Shown here: in pieces, positions 13,165-26,150 of the stretch
Position numbering within the stretch: the first letter of the stretch is position 1
Layout of the letters: each line of letters starts with the position of its first letter
DNA from: Stenopsyche tienmushanensis
Lineage: Eukaryota; Arthropoda; Insecta; Trichoptera; Stenopsychidae
DNA: 64,000 nucleotides
NCBI GenBank assembly: GCA_008973525.1
Contig: WACJ01000311.1
Coordinates: forward strand, 248,001-312,000
Direction of reading: 5' to 3'
The notes under the pieces: generated by a model
What the model was told of the DNA's origin: nothing
The model's input: only the letters and a program-made list of their open reading frames with translations
Database searches by the model: none
Program-made: the position numbers and the translations under genes

Positions 13165-15799
13165 GCTTAGAATATATTGAAATACACTTAGGAATATTTA
13201 ATTAATATAATTTTGGATGGATTTTAAACCTCGTGTAATAAAAATTTTCATTGAATGATGCTTTCATGTAATCGTGTAATCATCCAAAGGCCAAGTGTAT
13301 TAAGTATATTTACTCCATGAATATTTTTTAATCACATATGTATTCCCATAAGGAATGTTGCTATGTATAATTTACGACATGAAATTGTATTATTTGAAAG
13401 TTTTGACATGGCATAATTTAAATTAATTATTTTAATAAATAGTTGCGGTTCAATTAATTATAAACATGACTATGTGTAGGAGTCGAAATGTTAACAATTA
13501 ATGAGTCAACGCTTGCCTTCATTCACTGAATAATCGTTTTTTAAATTTCGCCTTTGGCAATGAGTTCGTTTGATGCGGCCCGCGACTTGGGCTTTTTAAT
13601 TTGAAGGAAAAAAAACGTATTTATTTAAGAATCAACCTACCCATTGTGGAACGGCTATTCATGCAGAGGTTTGTCCCGAAATAATACATTAGCATGTATA
13701 CAATTTTATGCGATTTACAAGCCAAATATGTTTCGAAAGCAAATCCCACAGTGAGGATATTAAATAAGGGGTTTGCCTAAGCAAAGCTGACGTTACCCAA
13801 CATGCGAAAGTCGTAAACCATAAACTTGAACAATATTAAGTTCGGTTTTGGAATAGACAAGTTGTGCGCCATGGCAGCAATTCGGGAAGGGTGGAGCCGT
13901 CCCGACTTATGGGGATGACTGTGCATAGTTAATGGATATCGGATATTGCGCTTCTGATTTCGGACAAAAAACAACAACATACCGATTGATTCCAGCACAG
14001 GGTGGATCAAAATATATTCAGCAGTTTTTTTCAGCAATCTAATTAGGCTCCCACACTTTAAATCTCATTCGAGATCACCCTATGAGTGTAAAGATCATTA
14101 AGTCGGCTGTCATTCGGAGAGCCTAAATCTGAAACGAGCGTTTTACATTCGTTTTTTTGCGCATGAAAACCACTTAGAGTTGGATGCATCAATCATCAAC
14201 GCTCGTTGAAAGCTTGCATTTAATTAAAAGCTCTCGCATAAAGCTTGTAAAAGTGATAATTGAGTAGGCGCCCGGGGCTAGGGCATTAAAAAACTATCTC
14301 CTAAGGGTCATAAACACCTACGTGAAGATCTTAAGTTAAGGAATACCGAAGAAAATTTAAATTCTTTTCATATATTTTTTAATATCCCTAAACGTGAGAA
14401 ACTTTCAAATATTATCATATTTTAAATATCGAAGAAGCAATCAACTATCATTAACATTTTAGCAACTTATTAATGCCAATTTTACGATGATTTAATGCAA
14501 ATTGTTACAAAAAGTTTAATCGCTTATAATTTTCAATAGAATATATTAATTTTTGACGGTTCAATCAACATGGATGATAAAATTACGTTTAAAAGACAAT
14601 AAAACCTATTGAACCTTGACTAAGTTAAAATTGAATGATTTGAGATTAAAAAGCTATTAATAATATATTCAACCCTTGGCGTTCATATTATAATATTCTA
14701 CGTAAATTTTTATTATTCTAAAAGTATCAAATTCGCTATCGAATTTGCACGATCTTCATATCAGGAACTTTTCCCTAATCGGGAAGATCTATGAGTAAAG
14801 TAAAATTAAATTTTCTTTCGTTTTAAATGGTATTTTAATTACTTTTGCAAGTCTCAGTATTTAATTTTTTAGCATAAATCTGGATCGAGAGAATCGATCA
14901 AAAATATTGATTTCCAAAATTTCAGGATGAAAACTATTTCCACAATCCAGATTTGGCCCCAAATCCTTTTAATAAGTATCCAGTTATCAATCCACCATTT
15001 AAATATTTAGCAAAAAATGTATACTCAAATAAGTAACTCTAAGTTCTATTGATTGCATTTTTCTATTCTACATTTTAGAGACACTTCTTGAATTTATCTT
15101 AGATCATTTTAATAAAACACTGCTAAGAGTAATCATTTAACTTTCTGGAATGTTTTTCCAGAAGTGACTTCCATAAAACACATCCAAAATGAAGACCATT
15201 TTCAATCGACTCTCTTCCTTGTTTAAATCTCCTACATCTAAATATAACGTGTTCACTCAACATGTATCAGATCAGCATCACGTCTATTCGATCTTGCTCA
15301 AGGGCAGGGCTTCTTTATATGCTCGACCATACTTGAATGATAATTTCTGTTCATAAGCACCATTCAAGCACCAGTCAAATTCTGTAGAATTTACGTTATT
15401 GATTGTTAAGGTAGCTTCATATTCTCGGTTCTTGAGAGTCTCAATCTTCCAGTGTGCCTAGGGCCTTTCAAGTACTAAATCCGCCACTGGTTTGGAATAA
15501 GAAGATCAAGAAGGCAAGTACTTGGTGTCAACAGCATCCATGCTTAACTTCAAATCATCCTCATTTATTTCCATATCGTAATTTGAAATCAATATAGCTT
15601 ATTTTGTGATGTTATTTAATTAAATTATTTTAACTCTTTAAGGTCCGTGCCCGCATTTTTGCGTAATAAGAGAATTGCGTGAAAATTCGTTCACGTGGTA
15701 GAAATTAAATTTCTGAAATTCCCAAGAAAAGTTAATTTATATATAGTTTTTTTTCTACTTGCTAACGGAAATTCTTAGCAAAAATATGAAGCTGTGTGT
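13165..15799. other. AT-rich non-coding stretch
   Basis: No gene seen. A GCGGCCCGCG phrase near 13575 resembles the ends of some hAT elements but stands alone. A GC-rich patch at 14265-14290 is unassigned. A short phrase at 14926-14958 (ATCCAGATTTGG side) recurs inverted near 24242-24272. Confidence 0.4.
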
Positions 15800-16119
15800 A
15801 TTATAATATAATATAAAAAAATAATATCTGTTTGTTCGTATGTAATGCGCTGCCATACCGTTCATCAAATTGCAATAAAACTTTATCCACTTATTGCTAA
15901 GAATTGCACGAGTAATATAGGCATAGTTTAATACATAAAAATCAATATTTGTTTGTCCGTATTTGATGCGCTGCCATACCGTTCATCCTATTGCAATAAA
16001 AATTTGTCAACTTATTGTTTACACTTGTGGGAATAACATAACTATAGCATAAATATTGTTTGTGTACGCAGTTTGTTAAGCGAGACGTGGCATTGCAACG
16101 CATGCCGGGTAATCACTAG
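15800..16119 (+). mobile_element. Non-autonomous Helitron-like element with duplicated 5' part
   Basis: It shares its length with the 35085-35558 element, including GCGCTGCCATACCGTTCATC, TTACACTTGTGGGAATAACA and a GGGTAATCACTAG terminus. The 3' end CTAG at 16116-16119 is followed by T, as expected of Helitrons. Unlike the other copy, the 5' block (TGTTTGT...GTTCATC) occurs twice, at about 15829-15890 and 15949-16010. No coding sequence. Confidence 0.7.
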
Positions 16120-16150
16120 TATATAATAAAAAAGACATGCTACTATTGTA

Positions 16151-16225
16151 ATGGTTGCTTTATGCTATATATACACACGTCTCGGAGAGATTACAAACGA
16201 TTCCGCCTCTCTTTCCGATCAAGTG
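16151..16225 (+). repeat. Interspersed repeat family F fragment
   Basis: It contains GCTTTATGCTA, a run of ACACACG and GAGATTACAAACGATTC, shared with 34750-34870, 27899-28065 (inverted) and 39192-39350 (inverted). It starts about 30 bp after the Helitron-like 3' end at 16119. Confidence 0.5.
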
Positions 16226-18279
16226 CTGGATGAAATTTCACTCTTCATCTCGTTCAGACCAATTTGCCTTACTGCGTCTATTGAAGTTTTGCTTAAAAAT
16301 CTAGTTAATTTGTATGAAAATATAGATGACAGCGTTATTTTTGTCATCAAGCAAAAATGCGAATCAGAATCGAAAAGTGTTCTTATGGCATTTTGTTAAA
16401 AAATAATAAGATATTTTAAGGGAAATAATTTGGAAAACACTGTACATGCAGACTTATTATATACCGATTATCATTGGAATTTCAAAGTAAAAAGCAGCGC
16501 CCCAATCGTTTTTCGCGATCGGTGATTCGTCTCGTTAGCATTTGGGAGTAATGCATCGGAAGACACCTACGAAAGCAGTTCTCACACGCATATCTGTTAT
16601 TTATAAGGGTACATTGGAGATGGTCGAGCAGATCGCTGCCACCTCTTTACCAGATGAAATATTCGCCATTGTGTTCGCATCTCGCGGTGCATCTCGCGAG
16701 GAGCCGCGAGCCATTCGCTCTCCCGTACGGGAGGAGAGGGACGGACATTACCGATGAGCGATTAACGAGATAATCGCCCTGGGACCCCCTAGATTTTATT
16801 GTTTCGCCCAGCCGGACATTATATACTCCCTTATCTCAATAAGATCACACTCGGATGCATCCTTTGCCGGCCAGTGCGCCTGCGCGCCGCCTGCCAATAT
16901 TTCCCTTTAATCATTCCGATGGCTGCGAAGAACCTAGCCAATGCAAAAATCACTGCTAATTTATATGCAATCGCCGTAAATTAACTGCATATTAATGCAT
17001 CATTCCGGCTTCGCAAAGATATTCATCTCAATTTAATACGGTACTGTTTTAATACGATCGTAAAATAATGAATCAATAATGTTGAAATGCACGCGTGATC
17101 AGATCGCAATACAATATCTCCATAACTATCTATCTGTACCACCACCATTAACCCATTTAGATACCAGTCGCTTCTCCATCAATTTATATTTCTATTGTGC
17201 CTTTATTTCATCTTCCAGCTATTTAGCATGTCACATGAGCAGACTTAAGAAGAATATTAAAAAAAAATACTTTGTACGTGGGGTCCGCCTGAACAAGTAT
17301 TACCAATTTTACAGCATTGTAGTTGTCATTTTCTGTTGAATACCAGTTTATTATATTGAATGGAAACTGCTGGAAGCGTTATGCTTTTGCTTTGTAACGA
17401 AAATAGATAATCGTAATGGAATTCAAAATTCAAGCGACCGTTTCAACAATGTTGATAACATCATAAAATGCAATAACGTTGAACAGAATCCAACAACAAT
17501 TTTGCTAAAAATGGATTGGGTCAGTCAATTTCATTAATTTTGCCCCGAAAGATAAATTATAAATATGGCTCTGCATGCTAAAAAAAATTGTAGATGATTC
17601 AAAATGGTGTCCAAAAGTGTGCTGAATAATTTCGATCAACGAGCGACCATAAAAACGCGAGGATATATTCAGATCTTAATTAAACCATAATTTACCCAAA
17701 TTTTGTACTTATTATTATAACTTATAACTGCATATATATTAGAGATGTACAGTCAACTCTCCTATAGTATCCACTTCGTTTGCGGCGTCTTTTACGTAGG
17801 CAACGGGTAAAATACATAATGTTAATCCTCCCCTCGCGCGTGTTAGCCACTTGCCTTTGTTAAAAAACTAAATACATATATACAAATTTTGTATGGGAGC
17901 CTAACTTTCTACAGCGTTTTATGTATATAGCGTGGTCCCTATCTCAACGTTATAGAAGGGTTAAATGTATTTGATCCGAAATCTGATTCATCCTACTTGT
18001 TGAATTTACAGGAACCCAAATTTCTTCTTCAGAATAAGAATCTAATATGAAGGCGGGATTTGATAATCTCGAAACAAAGATATAGTATTTGTTGTTGTTT
18101 TTATTAGTTGTTTAATGTAAAAATGTAAAAAAATGATCACTCGATTAAACCGGCTAAGTTCAAAACAGCGGAATTTACACCAAAAGTGCGGCGTGGCGAT
18201 ATATAGACGTCTCAGAAATTGGATACTTGACGCGATGGTGTGTTTTGTGTTGTGTGTGCTTATATTTTGTGTATAATCA
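16226..18279. other. Non-coding, with a GC-balanced island at 16500-17010
   Basis: The island at 16500-17010 is clearly less AT-rich than its flanks, contains several CpG-rich phrases and a perfect 14-bp palindrome (CTCCCGTACGGGAG, 16720-16733). A 71-codon frame at 16542-16757 lies across it, but it has no domain. It may be a regulatory element. The rest is AT-rich with nothing recognised. Confidence 0.4.
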
Positions 18280-18728
18280 TGGCCATAACAAGGGCGTGGC
18301 AAAACAGGGTCCCGCCAAGGGTGCAACTGGGCTTGGGGCGCAAAACGCAGAATACCGGCCGGTCGAGAGTCCTACGTGATGCTTATTTTACTCGATAATT
18401 TTACTGTACATTTTACTTTACATCACTTAAATATTGAGCCGACTAAGTAGGCGTAAGCCCGAAATAAAATAAAGACAACAATATTTTCGACCGATTGTAA
18501 AATTTAAGCAACCCACCCGATCAGTCTTTTTCAGACAACTTCGTTTCATAATGAGAGCTTGTAATCGTTCTGTAGACATGTTCATGTATGGCATCTGATT
18601 GTGAGGCGTCCATTCGTCGTGTTAACGGTCCGAAAAGCGGACCGTTTGTACATACAAACCTTGTGGTCACTCCGCCCTCTTTTAGGGCTTTTTGCAACAT
18701 TTTCCATGATCTGTATGATTACGGGAGC
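18280..18728 (+). repeat. Interspersed repeat family D, copy 1
   Basis: About 430 bp that aligns with the inverted copy at 62537-62990. Shared blocks include TTGGGGCGCAAAA, CCGGTCGAGAGT, TTTTCGACCGATTGTAAAAT and ACAACTTCGTTT. A perfect 7-bp stem-loop, CGGTCCG/CGGACCG, lies at 18626-18644. No coding sequence and no classification; tails or target duplications were not found. Confidence 0.7.
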
Positions 18729-21057
18729 AGTAATCGCCATCTATGCGTTAAATTTGGTACTTTTGGGATTATCTTTGTATATTATATTAACATTATAATG
18801 GTAATCTTTTTCAACTCAAGTTAAACTGTTTAATTTCAAATTAAAGTAATAGACCAACAGATTTGTCAGGTTGGCACGGTTCCATATCTGTCATTTTTCT
18901 TCTTCTTTGCATTATCATGAATAATGCAAGATTTAAACACGTTTTTACGTAAACATAGTAATTGGAATTCTTACAATTATATAAAAATCATCTTATGTGC
19001 TTAAAAAAATACACCGTTTAATTTGAAGCATAAAATATTTAATCTGACATCTTACAGTTTTACTTGATATGAAAACGGTTTAATTTTAAATGAAAAAGGT
19101 TTAACTTAGCGTTAAAATATTATATACGATGTTTTCTAGAAAAATAAATTAAATCGATTTATATTTCATGAAGTTTATTTTTAATTCATATGTTATTAAA
19201 TTTACTTAATTTTTTTATATTAATATTTTTTTTATAATTTGCGAAATTTGCCATAACACTCAAATGGTTAGGATGTGTGCTAAATGTTAGCATATCAATT
19301 CATACTCAACATAAAACCCATCGGAATGACATTGAATTTTATAGGAGCAAACTTGTCCCATATAGTGATAATTTTTTTTTATAATAACGCCAGTAAATTC
19401 TTCAACAAATATTCGTTCATTATCAAGCAGATTCTCATATAGGCGATGTCCGCCCGTTCCCAGGCCATAAAATGATCCCGGAATCGTCGTCGTTCCCGCA
19501 GATAAGGAGACGTGAACGATGATTATCTCGAGAATGATATCTGCCCACCGACAAAGGCGCGATCCATGCCGACAATACAATAATCTCGAACGCATTAATA
19601 TTTATAGTAATTGAACAAATGTTGCGCTCATTTATTTAGATACAATAACTATTTTCTATACATGGAACTGTTTAACCGCGAGTAGATTTATTCGACCGGT
19701 AGTCGTGACTGGAGCAGCCCCGACTATCTATCTTCCCTCGAGTGTTCGCCTTAGCGGCTCTCTTTGCTCCGCTTCTCGCCCGTGCTCGGCTATGTCCGAC
19801 CTGACGACAATTGCTGCTTTCGACGTTCAAGAATATCTTCGGGCGAAAATATGCATATATTCATACACTTTTTTTGATGTTTAAATTATTTTTCATTAAT
19901 TTATAAATGCATTGTCGTTTATTTTAGCATGGTCGCATTTGCGGCTGTTAGATCGCGATAGGGCGCGTCGCTTTTATAAAAACAAATTTGACAGCTCGGA
20001 TCATCAACCGGAAATCAATGCGCAGATTTAGTGGCTCGTTTTTTATCAACGCAAAAAATAGTATTCTCCATAACATATCCATATGAATATGTATACATTT
20101 AGTTTGGTTTATTCGTCCATGCGTAATGAAATATTTTTATTCACACGTCAATCATCCAGCAAAATTGTATGCGCGATCAAACAGTAAGTGAATTGAGGTT
20201 ATGTTTACTATTCAAATTTCGCGACATATTTACAATGCGGCGTTTGTTTAATGGATTTAAAAATAAATATTCGTATGTAAATTTTATACTCCGCGCATTG
20301 TTAGTGCCAAAATATTATGTCGAGGCTTCTCAAATAATATCGGCGGTTTTAATATGGCACGCGATCGCAACTGACAGATGATGCTGCATTATTCATGTAG
20401 TATTTTGTCTTAAGCCGCGAATGTTCGTGCATGTTCTCTAAGATTCAAATTCATTTTTTTCGACCAGGTCATCACAACTGAATTTTAATAAATAAAATTA
20501 TTTTTATGCACAAATATAATAAATTGATACAATGTTAGAGAAATGCTTGTTGATACAAATAAGTAGCACTGTCCGAGCTCTCAGCGTCTCAAATCCCGTT
20601 GATAATGGCCATAAGGCGAAGGTTTCGCGAACAGGGGTATCACGTGACGTCTGGATGTTCGGCTCGGGAGTGATCTGAATACACAATTGCATATTCATGA
20701 AGAAGGGGTGTTCCGCCCCTTGTTCAACAGTCAACATTAGAGCAACTGCGACTCCGCACACATCCCATTGTTCTCCGCGTCAAATACAAATGTTTGCTCA
20801 GACAACAACACAAGTCCGGGGTTTGACTTTGTGAACATCGGTTGCACAGATGATGTACAAGCAAATTGCGACCACCGACATGGATTTACACCACGGGCTA
20901 CCAACGTCCCATTCAAAACGATCACGTGTCGGTCTTTAACTCTAGAATTAAAATCATGTCATTGATTTCCCCCTCTTACACCGTAAAAATATTCGTACAA
21001 ATGGATATTATAATAATTAAAATAATATTTGAAATGATAATTATTTATTTTTACGAC
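18729..21057. other. Non-coding stretch with a GC-balanced island at 19430-19850
   Basis: No gene recognised. The island 19430-19850 is richer in CpG than the surroundings, as is 20560-20960. The 102-codon minus-strand frame at 19287-19595 has no recognisable domain. Candidate regulatory sequence only. Confidence 0.35.
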
Positions 21058-21345
21058 TGTAGCGTGGACGATTTACCATCCCCATACAATAGCGCTATAA
21101 ATCTGAGCAGATTTAATTCGCCAGATTAACAGCGACATCTTCCGTCTCTCTTTAGACGCAATTTGTTATTTTAACAGCGCTATCTTCTGTGGCGTTGTGG
21201 ACACATTGCGTCTGGAATACCGACCGATTGCTTCTTGCGCGTGTACTTTTGTCGGTGTCGAGTGGTGACGCACAGGAGGCGGGAGTCGAGAAGATTCGTC
21301 AGTTAGCCTTGGCTGCGAGAGGACGTCCTTCTCGAAGAATAAGAA
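21058..21345 (+). mobile_element. LTR fragment (5' part), uninterrupted copy
   Basis: It starts TGTAGCGTGGACGA and continues through ACCATCCCCAT, AGCAGATTTAATTCG and ACAGGAGGCGGG. It aligns with the inverted LTR at 31203-33586 on both sides of the Harbinger-like insertion there, so it supplies the pre-insertion sequence. It breaks off at about 21345, where an RTE fragment starts. Confidence 0.75.
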
Positions 21346-21357
21346 ACTAGTGCGAAC

Positions 21358-22090
21358 ATGATCTGGATGATACGCAATTTGGTGTCTGAAATGCTTTCGG
21401 GACCAGAGAAGCATTGCTTGCAGTTAATGTCTTACTACAGAAGTGTCGGAATTAACGCAAAGAAGTATTTACATGCGAGGATTATAGACAACGAAAAAGC
21501 ATTTAATAGGGTAAGGCACACGACACTAATAGAGATGCTCAAAGAATGTAACATTATCTCTAAAGGCCAGAACTTTATTAAAAATCTTTACTGGCATCAA
21601 ACGGCAGAAATCAGACATGGAATTGGAATTACAGAGCCTTTATCTAATAAAACCACGTGCTGCATCTAATAAAATGAGGGCCTTCTTCTGTGATGACAAT
21701 ATGAACCTCAGACAAAGAATGGTCAAATACAACATATGGTCAACTCTTCTGTATGGCTGTGAAACATTGAATCTGAAAGTGAACATTATGAACCGGGGTA
21801 TACCTGGGCTCGACATGATCGCTAACACGGACGTACTTAGGAGAACTGTTGCCAAAAATTTAAAGGAGAAGATATATCTGAGTCATGTATTGCGAGGAAA
21901 TAAATATCATCTTCGATTGATGTTGGAGGGCAACGTAGATGAAAGACGAGGAGTTGGCAGTAAGCAGATGAGCTGGCTGCGTAACATTAGAGAGTGGACC
22001 GGAATAAGGAGAGTGGATGAACTATTCCAGACAGCGCAGGACAAAGAGGTCTTCGCCAGAGTGATCGCCAATTTCGGGAGGACCTGACAC
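21358..22090 (+). pseudogene. RTE-type retrotransposon fragment
   Basis: Two overlapping frames (21358-21669 and 21617-22087) encode reverse-transcriptase pieces: NEKAFNRVRHTTLIEML (fingers/palm region), then KYNIWSTLLYGCETLNLKV and SWLRNIREWTGIRRVDEL, the characteristic C-terminal end of RTE-like ORFs. The catalytic FADD segment between them is missing and the frame shifts, so it is an internally deleted relic. The mariner fragment starts within 30 bp of its end. Confidence 0.8.
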
Positions 22091-22112
22091 GACACAGAAA
22101 GAAGAATAAGAT

Positions 22113-22575
22113 GTAATGAGTCGACAACATTTCAGAAAGTGGATTAAGTTTTTCAGAGAAAACCGTACTGATACTTACAAAAAGGCAAAGATTGACAGAC
22201 CGCCAGTGATTTCTGATGAACTTGTGCAAAAAATTGAAGAACAAGTGCGAAATGACCGCCGTTTGATGCTTGACGACCTTCACGAAGAATTTCCTGACAT
22301 TTCTCGAAGTCTCCTTGGTGATATTGTGTCGGAAAAACTTAGCTACAAGAAGTTGTGTGCTTCATGGATGCCCAGAATGCTCACACCGGAGTACCGCTAA
22401 AATCGCATGACCGCCGCGCGTGCAGGGATAAGCTTTTCTGGATATTATCGTGATGAGGGATGAGACGTGGTTATGTCAATACACTCCATAATCATGGCGG
22501 TGGAGGTCTATGACACTGGCATACAAAAACTGGTACCCCAACTATAGAAATGTCTAGATCTTGATTTCAATTAAA
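22113..22575 (+). pseudogene. Mariner transposase deletion derivative
   Basis: The frame 22116-22400 covers the N-terminal DNA-binding region (VISDELVQKIEEQV, then LSYKKLCASWMPRMLT). After a stop it continues to a GDETW-like first catalytic motif (RDEG..DVV) near 22460. The text then jumps to the protein's C-terminal end (YDTGIQKLVPQL, KCLDLDFN, 22506-22575), skipping the DD34D core. An internal deletion plus stops; inactive. Confidence 0.8.
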
Positions 22576-25049
22576 TACAAACATCCCAGCGTCGAAATAC
22601 GAACCACAGTTAAACTAATTACATAGCCATTAAATATCAGAATAAATTCAGTTGGATTTGATCACATGATGATTTTAAAATGTTTGAGAAGTTCTGTTTG
22701 GTCTAAACTATGTTGATTTTGTACCTGTTTCTCAGGTGAAGTTGTGTCATCCATCACGATTATTCTAATGATGATCTCCATAAATATTTAGAGCGTCACT
22801 AGATGACTGCATGGTTTAACTGCCATTGTTATTTGTCATGTTGAAGTATTTATCATACACAATTTTAATCTCTTCGATGTTGTTTTGGTATAAAATTTAG
22901 TATGACTTTCTCGGATTGAATCTGACAATTTTTGTTTTTGTTTGTTCTAAATATCATGCTTTATAGAAGGCTTTTACTATGTCGACAAATACCAATTTAT
23001 TTTTAAGCTCAATAACTGCATTTACCTCAGTTTTTATCGTATTTCGAATCGAATTATATTCGCCAATATGTTGTAAAACAAAATTCACGTACCTGCCGTA
23101 TATGAGTCGCAAGTCATGCACCCTTGTTTATCAATCAATCCGATCAATGGCCACTAAGTCCCACTCAAAGCTTTTACACCACAAAAGCCAAATAAAATCG
23201 ACAAACTTATGAATACAAATATTCAGGGCTTACACTCATATTAAATAATATATTTATATGAATATTATGATCGTTCTCTAATAATGATTTTGCATTTGAC
23301 TTAATTAATTTTTAATATTCTTTGTTGGGAGTTGTGGGTTTTCAGAAGATTTGTATGCGTTTATTATCTGCGCAAGCAATAATTTAATACGGTTATAACG
23401 AACACAAAAAACCAGCGTACAGTTGCTCAAAATAATAAATACCTATTATTTTTTATGAATAATATCATATTTATATTATATTTGTTAACATAAAAAATAT
23501 ATTTATATTTGTTGTATTATTGCTCGCTATATCCGTGATTCTGCTATTATCCTGTTCGTAATAAGCAAATTCGATTGCATATTTTTGAAAATTGTTTCGT
23601 CGATACATGCTCGATCCTTCAACTTGAGTTACGATGGCAAAAATATAAATATTTATAGTAAAATTACGCAACAGATAAAATGTACACCCATCTTTGGCAT
23701 TAATCCATACATAATTTACACGAAGAGGTGATCACGCACTATGCACATAAGTCATAAATAGTCTTGTATATAAAGGGGATAATTTCTGAATTATTGTGTG
23801 TTACTACAGGTGTTTAGTAATTATTCGATCTAGTTAAGGTCTCGATGGTAGCCCTGAAGAGTTCGATCGTAAAATCGATCATCACTTAACATAAATGAAT
23901 CGTTTGTAAGAGCATAATAGGGCAGATGCCTGAACAGGTGTGAAAATATGCTCGAGAATGCCATGACTTTATTTTTTATAAAACCTACTTAGCAAACAAA
24001 AGCATACATATTGATGCTTTCTGAACAAACACAATCACTTCGAGTGGAAAAAATGCGCTCTGATATGTATATCAGGCTACAGGGAGAAAGAATGATCTGT
24101 TAAGTTGGCATGGAGGATTTTTTTAAAATTATCCCATGTGTCTGCATTGGCAAAAAATGGCGATTAATGGGCTCAGAAAGATGATGACCTAGTACTGATA
24201 TAGTGGAATAATACCTGGATCCTTGTTATCAAGGTTCGTTTTCAAATCTGGATTGTGAAAATTATTTTCACTATGTCGACAAATTAGGCACAGCGAAAGA
24301 CCAATGTTCCATACACCACCAAGCCAAATTAGTCCCGTTTACAAAGTGTTAAGGCGTAGAAGAATGATGGTAGCCACTAACACGATGGCTGTTATTGTTG
24401 AGACATTTAATATACATCCCCTTTATAAAGCTTATTTAAATGTATAGTTTTTTTCCAAAATCTACACCCAAAGCAATAATTGCTTATTGGAGTCTTCCAG
24501 AAAAATCAATCACCATTTAAATGCCTTCAAAGAAATTTCTTCGCTTTTTTCATCAGCAACTCTCGTATAATTTACTTGCATCTCTGCGCGTCTTCACGTT
24601 TCGCAATAAAGTCGATTTTCTCCGCATAAATAAAAATAAAGTCTGCAAAAAAATAATTTGTTACTAATAAACCAGTTAGTTTCGGCACATTACAGAGCCG
24701 CTCCGCGGTTATTATCTCAAATCACCTTCTTTCATATATTAAATATGTACGGCCGCATCTCTCATCTTCTTTCCTCGGATGGAGATCTTTCGAGAGCGAA
24801 CAAAATGGGACGCGGCACTCGGACGTGCCAATAACTTGCTGGGCGTTCCTCATACAATTCATCATCGGAGCAAAATAAAATTTGTCTTCAAACTTTTAAA
24901 TCGTCGATGTTTCGAATGTATGGTACTTCTTCGAATGAATTATTCACATATTTTATTCGCACACATTTCTAAATATTACACACTGAATAATTAGAAAATC
25001 CCTAATAAGCTTAATTAATAAACAACAAAAAAAATTCAAACGCTTCTTA
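22576..25049. other. AT-rich non-coding stretch
   Basis: No gene or complete repeat recognised. The segment 24670-24850 is GC-balanced and holds a 71-codon plus frame starting MEIFRERTKWD at 24779; it has no domain that I recognise and may equally be a conserved non-coding island. Confidence 0.4.
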
Positions 25050-25230
25050 TGCATCTATGGTGATGTGTCCATACGCAATCCACTGTAGAATTAGGGCCTT
25101 TTCATTATCCATACATATTTTTATCATACATAGGTACCTCTGAGATATATTTGTGTACATTCACCCAGCGGGCCACCTGGGTGAACGCATCGAAGAACTC
25201 TGACTAAGCTGTTTTAGAGTCCATGCAAAA
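25050..25230 (+). repeat. Interspersed repeat family C fragment
   Basis: It shares CACTGTAGAATTAGGGC, CAGCGGGCCACCTGGGTGAA and ATCGAAGAACTCTGAC-type blocks with 51493-51845 and with 26010-26150. Diverged. Confidence 0.5.
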
Positions 25231-25254
25231 CAGTTCCTTCTTTCATTGCAAGCG

Positions 25255-25357
25255 ATATAGTGAGTAGCGGTACGACACATGCGTATAGTGTCCGCATGCA
25301 CCATCTGTCGATCGGAGTTTCACTTTTCGTGACGTTCGAACTTATCTGCCCTACCGT
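25255..25357 (+). repeat. Interspersed repeat family F fragment
   Basis: It contains GAGTTTCACTTTTCGTGACG and CTGCCCTACCG, also found at 39192-39350 and 27899-28065 in the opposite orientation. Confidence 0.55.
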
Positions 25358-26009
25358 ATTAAAGGGAACATTGCACCAAATAAAAATATTATTTAGTAAA
25401 TGACCTTCTTTATAATATCTCCATTGAATTCATATTCGTTTTTACATTTAATTTCAAAGTCTCAAAGGCAATTATAGAAAATTGTATCGTTTATTAAATA
25501 TGTATATTTTCGATACAAAAATATTGCCGCCCATCGATGGGTTAAACTGTTTTACGCTCCTCGATGGATGGGCGAATTTTTATTTCTTAAAAAATATCAG
25601 GTTTATGATTGTCGAACGTCGGGCATTTAAGCAGGTCATTAAAATTTATGAATTAACCTAAGTAATAACCTCGAAAAGAAGAGATACGACTCCTCGAGAG
25701 AGATGGAAGAGACGATGAGGGGATCTTGCAGATTCCCGGTAACACTCCGACCCTGTAATTAGCCGTGCCGCCACTGACCACTGCCAAAGGACAAAACCAC
25801 TCAATAATTCTCGTTTAACATTTTGGTATGTCAAAACATATTAATTTTGCTTTTGGGATGCTAAAACTGTATCCGTGCAAGTGTCTAATTAAAATCTGGA
25901 CTGCGAAAAAAATTTACAACCACGAAAATGGCATGCAAAACGGATTTGCAACTGGGTAAAAATGTACATCATTTTTTTTTAAATTCTGCACTTGTATCCG
26001 ATGCAAGAA

Positions 26010-26150
26010 AAAGGATCACATCCATTCCATCTGTAATATACATCCATGTCATCATGCACTCGATATTGAATGTATGCGAACACTCACCCAACTGGTTACG
26101 CAGGTGAACATATCGAAGAAAGACCTTCCCAATGGAGGATTTGATTGCAT
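26010..26150 (+). repeat. Interspersed repeat family C fragment
   Basis: It shares CACTCGATATTGAATGTA, CTCACCCAACTGG and AACATATCGAAGAAAG with the other family C copies. Truncated. Confidence 0.5.
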
